Source: Thermoguttaceae bacterium | Lineage (GTDB): Bacteria > Planctomycetota > Planctomycetia > Pirellulales > Thermoguttaceae | Assembly: GCA_017550965.1 (NCBI GenBank) | Contig: JAFZNK010000023.1 | Location: forward strand, 1 to 58,426 | DNA: 58,426 nucleotides | Direction of reading: 5' to 3' | In this document: in pieces, positions 51,850 through 58,426 of the stretch | Layout of the letters: each line of letters opens with the position of its first letter | How positions within the stretch are numbered: the first letter of the stretch is position 1 | Program-made: the position numbers and the translations under genes | Notes under the pieces: generated by a model | What the model was told of the DNA's origin: nothing | Seen by the model: only the letters and a program-made list of their open reading frames with translations | Database searches by the model: none

Positions 51850-52278
51850 ATGCGTATAGGTCAGGTGATTGGCAAAGTGGTGCTTAGCCGCGTGCACGAA
51901 TCGTTAGTCGGAGCGCAATTCAAAATCGTTTTGCCGCTGACGTTTAACGATATCGCGGAGCCTATTCCCACCGACGCGGCGCGAGAGCTGGGCGAACAAG
52001 AACGCGGGCAAGACGACCAGGAGCGCGTCGACGCCGCGACGAATCGTTTGCTCAATCCTAACTTTCCGCGCAAGTGGGGCAATGAAATCGTCGTTTACGA
52101 CGATTGTTCCGCCGCGATTGACGAATGGGTCGCGTTCAGCGAAGGCGCGGAAGCCGCGGCGGCGTTCGGTCAGCAGCATCGGCCCGTCGACGCTTTTGGC
52201 GGCGCGATCATCGACTCGCTTGTTATCGATTCGGCGACGGTCGAATCGTTGGTCGAACTGAAAAACAAATCGAAGTAG
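51850..52278 (+). CDS. Microcompartment vertex protein, BMC-P, copy 3, with insertion
   Basis: A 142-residue protein from ATG 51850 (AGGGG just upstream). MRIGQVIGKVVLSRVHESLVGAQFKIVLP is the vertex-protein start, and VDAFGGAIIDSLVID the end. Between them, about 45 extra residues (charged, EQERGQDDQERVDA, then NFPRKWGNE) enlarge a loop beyond the usual 90-100-residue size. It may mark a special vertex or bind cargo or another protein. Confidence 0.88.
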   Translation: MRIGQVIGKVVLSRVHESLVGAQFKIVLPLTFNDIAEPIPTDAARELGEQERGQDDQERVDAATNRLLNPNFPRKWGNEIVVYDDCSAAIDEWVAFSEGAEAAAAFGQQHRPVDAFGGAIIDSLVIDSATVESLVELKNKSK

Positions 52279-52502
52279 CGTCTCGTTTTTGCGCAATTAG
52301 ATTGACGCGAAAGTTTGGCGCTCTCCGCATAAGAAGAAAGTTCGCTCGTTTGAAAACGGCGTTTAAGGTTCGTTTTCGACGAGTCGTTAAGATAAAGAAG
52401 CGCGCGACGTCGCGCTGGTTATCGTCGCATTGATCATACTTGGGAACAGGCGGCGTTTTCCGTCGTTTGTTTATAGCTAATAAATAGCAAGAGGAACAGC
52501 GC

Positions 52503-53399
52503 ATGCTCAATTTGCATCAGGTTAAAGACGAGATTTGCGATATTGGTCGCAGATTGTACAATCGGGGATTTGCCGCCGCGAACGACGGAAACATCAGCTA
52601 TCGACTCGACGATAATCGCGTCGTTTGCACCCCGACGCAAATTTGCAAAGGCTTCATGAAACCCGAAGACCTCTGCATTGTCGACATGGACGGAAATCAA
52701 ATTGCCGGAACTCGCAAACGCACGAGCGAGATTTTCCTGCACTTGACGATCATGAAGGAACGCCCGGAAGTTCGTTCGGTTCTCCACTGCCATCCGCCTT
52801 ATGCGACGGCGTTCGGCGTCGCGCGCGAAGCGATTCCGCAATGCGTCTTGCCGGAAGTCGACATCTACATGGGCGACGTTCCTATCGCCAAGTACGCGAT
52901 CCCCGGCGGTCAGGAATTTGCCGACACAGTTCTTCCGTTCATTCACAAATCCGACGTCATCGTTCTTGCGAATCACGGAACGGTCAGTCTTGGTCCGACG
53001 GTTGAAAAAGCCTATTGGCTTACGGAACTGCTCGACGCGTATTGCCGCATTCTTTTGATCTCCCACGATTTGGGCAAGACGAGCTACTTCAACAAAGACG
53101 AAGCGGAAGCTCTTCTTCAGCTCAAAACGAAATGGGGCATCAACGATCCTCGTCTGCAGGCGGAGAACTGCGAGCTTTGCGCGAACGACATGTTCCGCGA
53201 CAGCTGGAAAGAAACGGGCGTCGGGCATCGCGCGTTCGACCCGCCTCGATTCCGTCGCGGCGACAAAGACGAAAAGCCGTGCGGCTGCGCCTCCAATTCC
53301 ATTCTCGCCAACAACGTTGAAGTTGGAAAAGACCCGCAGACCGAAGCGCTCGTTAAGGCGATCGCCGATCGCGTCGTCGAAATGCTCACGAAGAAATGA
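52503..53399 (+). CDS. Class II aldolase, L-fuculose/L-rhamnulose-1-phosphate aldolase type, with C-terminal encapsulation peptide
   Basis: A 298-residue enzyme; AGAGGA lies 7 bases before the ATG. The zinc site is visible as LHCHPP and the later ANHG histidine, with the catalytic glutamate near the RTSEIFLH segment; GNISYR is the phosphate loop. It cleaves deoxyketose 1-phosphates to dihydroxyacetone phosphate and lactaldehyde, the aldehyde then being handled by the dehydrogenase. Two cysteine pairs (CELC and CGC) appear in a non-family region about 220-265. The end, TEALVKAIADRVVEMLTKK, is an amphipathic encapsulation helix. It is the last gene of the operon. Confidence 0.92.
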   Translation: MLNLHQVKDEICDIGRRLYNRGFAAANDGNISYRLDDNRVVCTPTQICKGFMKPEDLCIVDMDGNQIAGTRKRTSEIFLHLTIMKERPEVRSVLHCHPPYATAFGVAREAIPQCVLPEVDIYMGDVPIAKYAIPGGQEFADTVLPFIHKSDVIVLANHGTVSLGPTVEKAYWLTELLDAYCRILLISHDLGKTSYFNKDEAEALLQLKTKWGINDPRLQAENCELCANDMFRDSWKETGVGHRAFDPPRFRRGDKDEKPCGCASNSILANNVEVGKDPQTEALVKAIADRVVEMLTKK

Positions 53400-53427
53400 T
53401 CTCGTTTTCGCTTAACCGGCGAAACGT

Positions 53428-53470
53428 AAAACGGAAATCGACGTTGCAACGGCGTTGGTTTCCGTTTTTT
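53428..53470 (+). terminator. Terminator of the microcompartment operon
   Basis: AAAACGGAAA (53428-53437) pairs with TTTCCGTTTT (53459-53468), ending in a T-run; the 21-base loop can form an inner CAACG/CGTTG pairing. The next gene has its own ribosome site 10 bases later. Confidence 0.7.
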
Positions 53471-53496
53471 CATAAGGAGACGGAAAGGATATTGCC

Positions 53497-54624
53497 ATGA
53501 GCCAACGCGAAAAATCGCGGCGCGACAAGTTTTATACGACGCTCGAACGCGACCGTTTAGACGGATATTTAATCGTCGACCCTTGCAACGTTTCTTACCT
53601 CACCGGATTCAACGGGGACGACTCTTATCTCTGGATTGGCGACGCCGGCGCGTGCCTTCTGAGCGACACGCGATTTGAAGAACAAATCAAAGAGGAGTCG
53701 CCCGACGTCGGCGCGTTGATACGCTGCAGCGGACAGACGACCATCGGCTTGCTGGAACAGGCGGTTTCCGACGTTCGTTATTCGAGCGCGTTTCCAAAAC
53801 GCGTCGGAATCGAAGCGTCGTCGACGACCGTCGCACTTTTCCGCTCGTTGCGACATACTTTTCCAGACGTCGAATTTGTTCCTTGCGAGGGCGACGTCGA
53901 GAAGTTGCGCGAGATTAAAGACGAAGGAGAGATTCAGGCGATTCGCAACGCGATCGACGTTACGATAGACGCGTATCTTGACGTCAAAAAGGCTATCGGT
54001 TCCGACGCGACCGAAGTCGATATTCGCGACGAACTGGAATATCGCATGAGAAAATTAGGCGGGGACGACGTCGCGTTTCCGTCGATCGTCGCTTTTGACG
54101 CGCGCGCGGCTCTTCCTCACGCCATACCGACGCGTCGGGGCAAAGTTGCCGACGCGTCGGCGGTTCTAATCGACTGGGGTGCGAAAAAAGACGGTTACGT
54201 CGGCGATATGACGCGTTCCTATTTGACGGAGAAGGGGTTCGATCCTTCAAACGAAAGCAAAGCCTATCGCGCGAAATTCGACGAGGTTTTCAAAATCGTC
54301 CTCGACGCGCACGACGCTGCGATTGACGCGATGAAGCCCGGCGTTTCCTGCAACGAAATTGACAAGATCGCTCGCGACGTAATCGCCGCGGCGGGGTACG
54401 GCGATTACTTTGGCCACGGTCTTGGACATGGAATCGGAAGAGTCGTTCACGATCACGGGGGCTTGTCTCCAAGTCATAAAGCGCCCCTTGCGCCCAATAT
54501 GGGTTTGACCGTCGAACCAGGAATCTATTTGCCGGGCTGGGGCGGAATTCGAATCGAAGACGACGTGTTGGTCGTCGCGGACGGCGTCGAGATACTGACG
54601 CGCCGCCTGGGGGTCGACGAATAG
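53497..54624 (+). CDS. M24-family aminopeptidase (Xaa-Pro peptidase-like)
   Basis: A 375-residue protein with an N-terminal creatinase-like domain (DGYLIVDPCNVSYLTGFNG) and a C-terminal pita-bread domain. Metal ligands are visible: IDWGAKKDGYVGDMTRS supplies both aspartates, GHGLGHGIG the histidine, and TVEPGIYLPGWGG and IRIEDDVL the glutamates. It removes N-terminal residues before proline. Genes of this type often stand next to efp in bacteria; none is here. It follows the microcompartment operon after a terminator with AAGGAGA upstream of its start, so may be partly independent. Confidence 0.9.
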   Translation: MSQREKSRRDKFYTTLERDRLDGYLIVDPCNVSYLTGFNGDDSYLWIGDAGACLLSDTRFEEQIKEESPDVGALIRCSGQTTIGLLEQAVSDVRYSSAFPKRVGIEASSTTVALFRSLRHTFPDVEFVPCEGDVEKLREIKDEGEIQAIRNAIDVTIDAYLDVKKAIGSDATEVDIRDELEYRMRKLGGDDVAFPSIVAFDARAALPHAIPTRRGKVADASAVLIDWGAKKDGYVGDMTRSYLTEKGFDPSNESKAYRAKFDEVFKIVLDAHDAAIDAMKPGVSCNEIDKIARDVIAAAGYGDYFGHGLGHGIGRVVHDHGGLSPSHKAPLAPNMGLTVEPGIYLPGWGGIRIEDDVLVVADGVEILTRRLGVDE

Positions 54625-54655
54625 AATCCGATGGAAAACGTCGTTATACGACAAG

Positions 54656-54706
54656 ACGCCGACGTTTGCTTACCGTTGAGACGGGCCGCAAACGTCGGCG
54701 TTTTTT
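54656..54706 (+). terminator. Terminator of the M24 peptidase gene
   Basis: 14-base stem ACGCCGACGTTTGC/GCAAACGTCGGCGT (54656-54669 with 54688-54701), then a T-run. The gap that follows (to 54972) holds a 12-base palindrome AATTACGTAATT (54758-54769) and no clear gene. Confidence 0.9.
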
Positions 54707-54757
54707 ATCAAAACGACCTTAGAAATTTTAAAAAATACAGTTTATAACGTATATGAT

Positions 54758-54769
54758 AATTACGTAATT
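54758..54769. promoter_or_regulatory. Palindrome in the leader of the small unknown gene
   Basis: AATTACGTAATT is a perfect 12-base palindrome in an A/T-rich leader about 200 bases before the small gene at 54973. It could be an operator; there is no other support. Confidence 0.3.
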
Positions 54770-54972
54770 GGAATGTTTTAAGGTTGAGATTTTAGGCGCG
54801 TTTTCAAAGAAGAAAGGACCGGGCAAGGTCGATACCTTCATCAACGACGACACGATTTCGTCATTAAATCCTCCCCAGTTTAACAGAACGTTTGAAAGGG
54901 CGGATCGTCGATTGCGCGGCGCTTGCGCCGTCAAGCTTGCGACGTTCGGCCTGCTCGCAAAGCGGCGTCATC

Positions 54973-55311
54973 ATGCTCAACGAAAAAATTTCCTCTATAC
55001 GCACCGTCGAGGATTTGCAGGATTACGTTTACGAAACTCTCTGCGTCGACAACGAATTGTTGACCGACGCGTTCCCAAGATCAAAGCGCGCTATTCGTCG
55101 TTCGAGTGGAGAATTATGCGGCGTTTTGTTTTGCGTTCACGGACCGAGAACCGTCGATTTCACCGCCATTTGGGAACGAAGAGCCAATAGAATTCTTTTC
55201 TACGGCCCTACGGGAGAGCGATATCGGCAGACGTTGTTGGAAGGCTCGTTGACGACGCCCGTCGACTATGTCGATCGGTTTGTTCAAAACGTCGATAATT
55301 CAAACGCATGA
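54973..55311 (+). CDS. Small hypothetical protein upstream of csrA
   Basis: A 112-residue protein, most likely from ATG 54973 (MLNEKISSIRTVEDLQDYVYETLC); the frame is open 27 codons further but reads poorly. It has helical N-terminal and beta-rich C-terminal parts (LCGVLFCVHGPRTVDFTAIWER, then RILFYGPTGERY). No membrane segment or signal is visible. It ends 69 bases before csrA on the same strand and has no terminator between, so they are probably co-transcribed. I cannot assign a family. Confidence 0.6.
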   Translation: MLNEKISSIRTVEDLQDYVYETLCVDNELLTDAFPRSKRAIRRSSGELCGVLFCVHGPRTVDFTAIWERRANRILFYGPTGERYRQTLLEGSLTTPVDYVDRFVQNVDNSNA

Positions 55312-55380
55312 CGTTGCGTTGATTTTTCATAGCGCCTCGCGTCGAAGGATTGGACGCGAATCAAGGAAAGGAGTTGGAAG

Positions 55381-55587
55381 ATGCTTGTTGTTTCCAGAAG
55401 AAACGGCGAGAGCGTTTATGTAGGCGACAATGTGAAGATCACCGTCGTAGAGATCAAAGGGTCTCGAATACGCTTGGGCGTAGAAGCCGACAGGGATACG
55501 TTTATACTCCGCGCGGAGAAAAAGGTTTGCGAAGACGACGACAAAAGAGTCGAACGCGCGCCGGAAAAAGAAAGAAGAGCCGCGTAG
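55381..55587 (+). CDS. csrA: Carbon storage/translation regulator CsrA
   Basis: A 68-residue protein starting MLVVSRRNGESVYVGDNVKITVVEIKG-like (first strands of the CsrA dimer), with RLGVEAD as the conserved RNA-binding-face segment (GV-A). A charged tail of about 18 residues follows. It binds GGA-containing hairpins in mRNA leaders and blocks or exposes ribosome sites. AAAGGAG lies 8 bases before the ATG. A strong terminator closes the gene. Confidence 0.95.
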   Translation: MLVVSRRNGESVYVGDNVKITVVEIKGSRIRLGVEADRDTFILRAEKKVCEDDDKRVERAPEKERRAA

Positions 55588-55610
55588 CGCTCGTCGGTTC
55601 CAGAAAGAGA

Positions 55611-55649
55611 AACGTCCCCGGATCGAAGTTGGTCCGGGGACGTTTTTTT
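55611..55649 (+). terminator. Terminator of csrA
   Basis: Perfect 12-base stem AACGTCCCCGGA/TCCGGGGACGTT (55611-55622 with 55633-55644), then a T-run. Confidence 0.93.
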
Positions 55650-55666
55650 AATGAAAAGCGTTGCGG

Positions 55667-55680
55667 GTTTCACGTGAAAC
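55667..55680. promoter_or_regulatory. parS-type ParB binding site 2
   Basis: GTTTCACGTGAAAC, exact parS core; here the palindrome extends three bases on each side (55664-55683). It lies in the short convergent gap between the csrA terminator and the end of the exported helical protein gene, where it cannot be a coding accident. Confidence 0.8.
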
Positions 55681-55696
55681 CCGTTGGAAAAACTTC

Positions 55697-57433
55697 TTAT
55701 TCGGCGTCGTCTTTCGCTTCCGCGTCGCCTTCTTCTTGAGCGTTCGCCGCTTCCTGTTCGGCGGCTTTTTGAGCTTCGCGCATCTGCGTCAGGTAGTTTT
55801 CAAGATTTTGCGCGAGCGCGTTGAGCTCTTCGCTGTCGGCGACTTTGCAGTAGTCGATAATCGAGGAGAACGTTTCGTCGAACAAGTTGTCGTTGCCGTT
55901 CGCTTTGCCGATAGCGTCAATGCTTTGACGCGCCATGAGCAACGCGGTAATCGCGCGCGGGCATACGACAAGGTCGGCTTTGAATTGATCGACGACCGCG
56001 TTGAATTTTTCAAGATCGGCGCCGTCCTTTTCGATTTGAGACAGGCCGCTTGTGAAGCGCGCGCTGTAAACGTTAGCGACGGCGGCCGCGAAATGCTCGT
56101 TTGCCTGATACTGTTCGCAGAAATCTTTGAACGTATCGAACGCGGCGGCGTCTTTGCTAATCATCGAGATCGCGACGCGGAATTTGAGTTCGATAAGGTT
56201 GTGTTCGAGATCTTCGTCCGGTTCGGCGGCAAGTTGTTCGTCGATATAGTCGATCAAACCTTTGTCGTCTTCCTGAAGACGCAGCGCCTGGACTTTAAGC
56301 CCGACGGACGGCGTTTTGAGCAAACTGGATTTCTTCGCTTCTTCCGCAATCTTGTCGGCGTACTTCACCAACGCGTCGATCGCCGCTTTGTCTTCCTGCG
56401 CGGCTTTCAAAAGCAATTCGCCTTTGACGGAAACGCCAAGCGCGTAAAGTTCTTCGTCTTCTTGTTTGGCGAGTTCTTCAGCGATCGCTTCGAGTTTCTC
56501 GTCGTTCGGTTCGTCCGAGTTCATGAGCGTCTGAATGCGCAGTTGATAGACGGTCTTCTTGAGATCGATAGAGAAGTCGCCGGAAAGAAGCTGATCGAAG
56601 AGTTCTTCCGCCTGTTTCGCATAGCTTCCGTCGTAATCGGACGCGTCTTCTTTGCTCTTTTCAATTTCGTCGGCGACGATCGTCGCGACGAGCTTCATTT
56701 CATAGGCCTTTTCTTTGACTTTCGCGGAGCGGCTTTCGTCGGCGATCACTTCGTCGACAAACGCCAGCATCGACGCGTCGAAATCGCCGGTTCGTTGAAC
56801 GGAGCTGATGAACACGTTCGCTTTAACTTCGATCGCGAAGATTTGCAGTTCTTCCTGTTCGCGTTGGAACGCTTCGTCGGCGATCGCTTTGATTTTTTCC
56901 AACGGATTCTCTTCGGACGCGGCGGTTACCTGCAATTTAAGTTGGTACGCTTTGAGAAGTTCTTCGTCGGTTTTCGCTTTCGCAAGATTGTCGTCGACAA
57001 ACGCGTCAAGTTCTTTCGCGGCGTCGGGATCGACGTTCGCGCGCGTGGTCAGGCTGACGACCTTCAATTGAACGGCGCGTTCGCGTTGTTCCTGCGTTAA
57101 ATCGTCCATCGCGAGCAATTTGTCGGCGACGGTCATCGTCGTCTTGGAAAACGCGTCGACGACCTGATAGAGCTCTTCTTGAGAGGTCGGTTGAGGAAGT
57201 TTGTCCTGAAGCGTGTCGACAAATTCAAAGAGTTCGTCTGCGGTTGCGTCGGCCGGGGGCGTTAAGATCGCGGGGTCGATCTTCATTTTTTGAGGGGCGA
57301 GTTCTTCGTCCATAAGGAGCGGCGAAGAAAGCGTCGCGGGCTGTTTGGGTTCGTCCTGGGCGAACGCGGCGAACGAACCGAAAGCCAACGTGGCGGCCAG
57401 ACCAAGAACGCAGGGGAGGCTATATTTAGACAT
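55697..57433 (-). CDS. Exported acidic helical-repeat protein of unknown function
   Basis: A 578-residue protein from ATG 57433, supported by GGAAAG 7 bases upstream (an ATG five codons earlier overlaps that site). The signal peptide (SLPCVLGLAATLAFGSFAAFAQ) precedes a mature part made almost wholly of alpha helices rich in Glu, Asp, Ala and Lys. Irregular repeats of about 75-85 residues contain words such as VDEVIADES and KAYEMKLVATIV, suggesting TPR- or HEAT-like stacking. The C-terminus is low-complexity and acidic. A periplasmic scaffold is plausible. The repeats produce long open frames on the opposite strand that are not genes. Confidence 0.65.
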   Translation of the reverse strand: MSKYSLPCVLGLAATLAFGSFAAFAQDEPKQPATLSSPLLMDEELAPQKMKIDPAILTPPADATADELFEFVDTLQDKLPQPTSQEELYQVVDAFSKTTMTVADKLLAMDDLTQEQRERAVQLKVVSLTTRANVDPDAAKELDAFVDDNLAKAKTDEELLKAYQLKLQVTAASEENPLEKIKAIADEAFQREQEELQIFAIEVKANVFISSVQRTGDFDASMLAFVDEVIADESRSAKVKEKAYEMKLVATIVADEIEKSKEDASDYDGSYAKQAEELFDQLLSGDFSIDLKKTVYQLRIQTLMNSDEPNDEKLEAIAEELAKQEDEELYALGVSVKGELLLKAAQEDKAAIDALVKYADKIAEEAKKSSLLKTPSVGLKVQALRLQEDDKGLIDYIDEQLAAEPDEDLEHNLIELKFRVAISMISKDAAAFDTFKDFCEQYQANEHFAAAVANVYSARFTSGLSQIEKDGADLEKFNAVVDQFKADLVVCPRAITALLMARQSIDAIGKANGNDNLFDETFSSIIDYCKVADSEELNALAQNLENYLTQMREAQKAAEQEAANAQEEGDAEAKDDAE

Positions 57434-57675
57434 GTAACGACTTTCCATAATCGCGGCGTCGCCGCGACTTCTTTTGTAACTCTAAAATACGTCGGCGCCA
57501 ATCGCGCGCAACACACGTAACGACCCGACCGGACGATCGGGTTCAATCATTGTAGCCTATTGAAATAAAAATAACAGTCGAGCGTCGCGTTTTTTACGCT
57601 TTTTTTTCAAGATTCGACGCGTCGGCTGCAAGGAGCGCCTGCGATAGACGAACAATCGACGGTAAGAGAGGCCTT

Positions 57676-58338
57676 TTATTCTTTGACGACAATCGTTTTC
57701 GTCGGCGTTACGACGAAGTCGACGGGGACGTCGTTTTCGTCGGTCGGAACTTCGTCGATTAGCTGTTCGTCGTAGCACAAGCCGATTAAAATCGCGTCTT
57801 GGCGGAGCAGGGGAATGAAACGGTCGTAGTATCCCGCGCCCCTTCCGAGTCGCCGCCCGCGCGCGTCAAATCCGAGGCCGGGGACGATTAACGCGTCGAT
57901 TGTTTCCGGCGCGACGTCGCGTTCTGGGGCGCCGCGGTATTGTTCGGAAGGCTCTGGAATTCCAAACGGCGGAAACGGTTCGAGATCGGAAAAGATTATT
58001 TCGCGCGTCTTTGAATCGAACGTCGGCGGCGCGAGTTTGTGAAAACGCATCGCCGCGCCGACGCAGTACGGAACCGCCGCCGTTTGAATCGCTAGTCCGG
58101 CGTTCGGGTCGAAGAACCGAAGGAGAATCGGTCGCGTCGGCGCCTCCGATTGGAAATCGACGTAACATCCGACGACTCGGGCGGATCGGAACTGTTCGAC
58201 GCGCGTTAAATTAGCGTAAAGCGCGTCGGCGATCTGGTCGCGGTCGTACGATAAAGCGTTTAGCCGAGCCTTGATTTCCGCGCGCAGTCTCTTTTTGAGC
58301 GCAGGAGCGTCGGCGGCGTTATTGTCGAATTGCGTCAT
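57676..58338 (-). CDS. 5-formyltetrahydrofolate cyclo-ligase
   Basis: A 220-residue protein, probably from ATG 58338 although no good ribosome site precedes it; the frame is open almost to the window edge, so an earlier start is possible. LKKRLRAEIKARL is the ATP-grip start, VGCYVDFQSEAPTRPIL the central region, FGIPEP and the loop GRRLGRGAGYYDRF the substrate/ATP motif. It converts 5-formyl-THF to 5,10-methenyl-THF using ATP. Length is normal for the family. A hairpin at about 57520-57543 follows the gene, but without a T-run. Confidence 0.88.
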   Translation of the reverse strand: MTQFDNNAADAPALKKRLRAEIKARLNALSYDRDQIADALYANLTRVEQFRSARVVGCYVDFQSEAPTRPILLRFFDPNAGLAIQTAAVPYCVGAAMRFHKLAPPTFDSKTREIIFSDLEPFPPFGIPEPSEQYRGAPERDVAPETIDALIVPGLGFDARGRRLGRGAGYYDRFIPLLRQDAILIGLCYDEQLIDEVPTDENDVPVDFVVTPTKTIVVKE

Positions 58339-58426
58339 GAGCGGATTGTTGAAATTGATTGAACGAGGTTTTGCGTAAGTATACACTCGTTTGGGAAGAT
58401 TCCAAGCGACCCGCCGCAAGCGGCGA

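Noticed and set aside
55661..57100. Long plus-strand open frame of 479 codons
   Set aside because: It lies entirely opposite the exported helical protein, has low-complexity Phe/Arg/Val-rich content, no ribosome site and no family motif. The minus frame has a signal peptide and ribosome site.
57581..57608. AGCGT...ACGCT hairpin followed by eight T on the plus strand
   Set aside because: The stem is only 5 bases and no plus-strand gene precedes it; flanking genes run on the minus strand.

Overview
The window looks like a chromosomal segment of a planctomycete (PVM superphylum). The evidence is a microcompartment locus of the Planctomycetes/Verrucomicrobia type (two BMC-H and three BMC-P shell genes, PduL, AckA, aldehyde dehydrogenase and a class II aldolase), many exported proteins typical of that phylum, and an iterative lipid/polyketide synthase of planctomycete style. 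No tRNA, rRNA, CRISPR array, phage gene or insertion sequence was recognised. All functions are read from motifs by eye; nothing was searched against a database.

Positions 1-16.3 kb, minus strand: a biosynthetic cluster. In transcription order it has a phosphopantetheinyl transferase, a condensation-type acyltransferase, a 2780-residue megasynthase (KS, KS-like/CLF, AT, an embedded C45-type Ntn-hydrolase/acyltransferase domain, KR, DH), a FabL-type enoyl reductase, a stand-alone thioester-reductase-like enzyme, a second KS-CLF protein, and the start of a protein whose first carrier-protein residues appear just before the window edge. The toolset resembles PUFA and heterocyst-glycolipid synthases, so a long-chain fatty acid, alcohol or ester, possibly an N-acyl compound, is a reasonable inferred product.

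Positions 16.4-23.7 kb, minus: exported esterases (three related alpha/beta-hydrolase modules in two adjacent genes), an exported beta-helix protein, an organophosphate/sugar-phosphate type MFS permease and a NagD-like HAD phosphatase. Together these look like glycan or sugar-ester use. Positions 23.9-28.0 kb: ribBA (plus), then rny and frr (minus), with a structured leader before rny. Positions 28.2-42.3 kb, minus: a Wzc-like polysaccharide co-polymerase/BY-kinase with a Gly-Tyr tail, a 1.2-kb gene-poor stretch, a Cys-rich exported protein, an HD hydrolase, an exported isoaspartyl methyltransferase, an ABC ATPase with a large membrane partner, a MazG-like protein, ApbE and dnaN.

Positions 42.3-45.1 kb: a very A/T-rich stretch upstream of dnaN, with perfect inverted repeats and a DnaA-box match, then two minus genes. 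Transcription then switches to plus for the microcompartment operon (45.1-53.4 kb), an M24 peptidase, a small unknown gene and csrA. Two exact parS cores (51.38 and 55.67 kb), dnaN, the A/T-rich stretch and the change of gene direction together suggest that this segment lies near the replication origin. The window ends with an exported helical-repeat protein and 5-formyl-THF cyclo-ligase on the minus strand.
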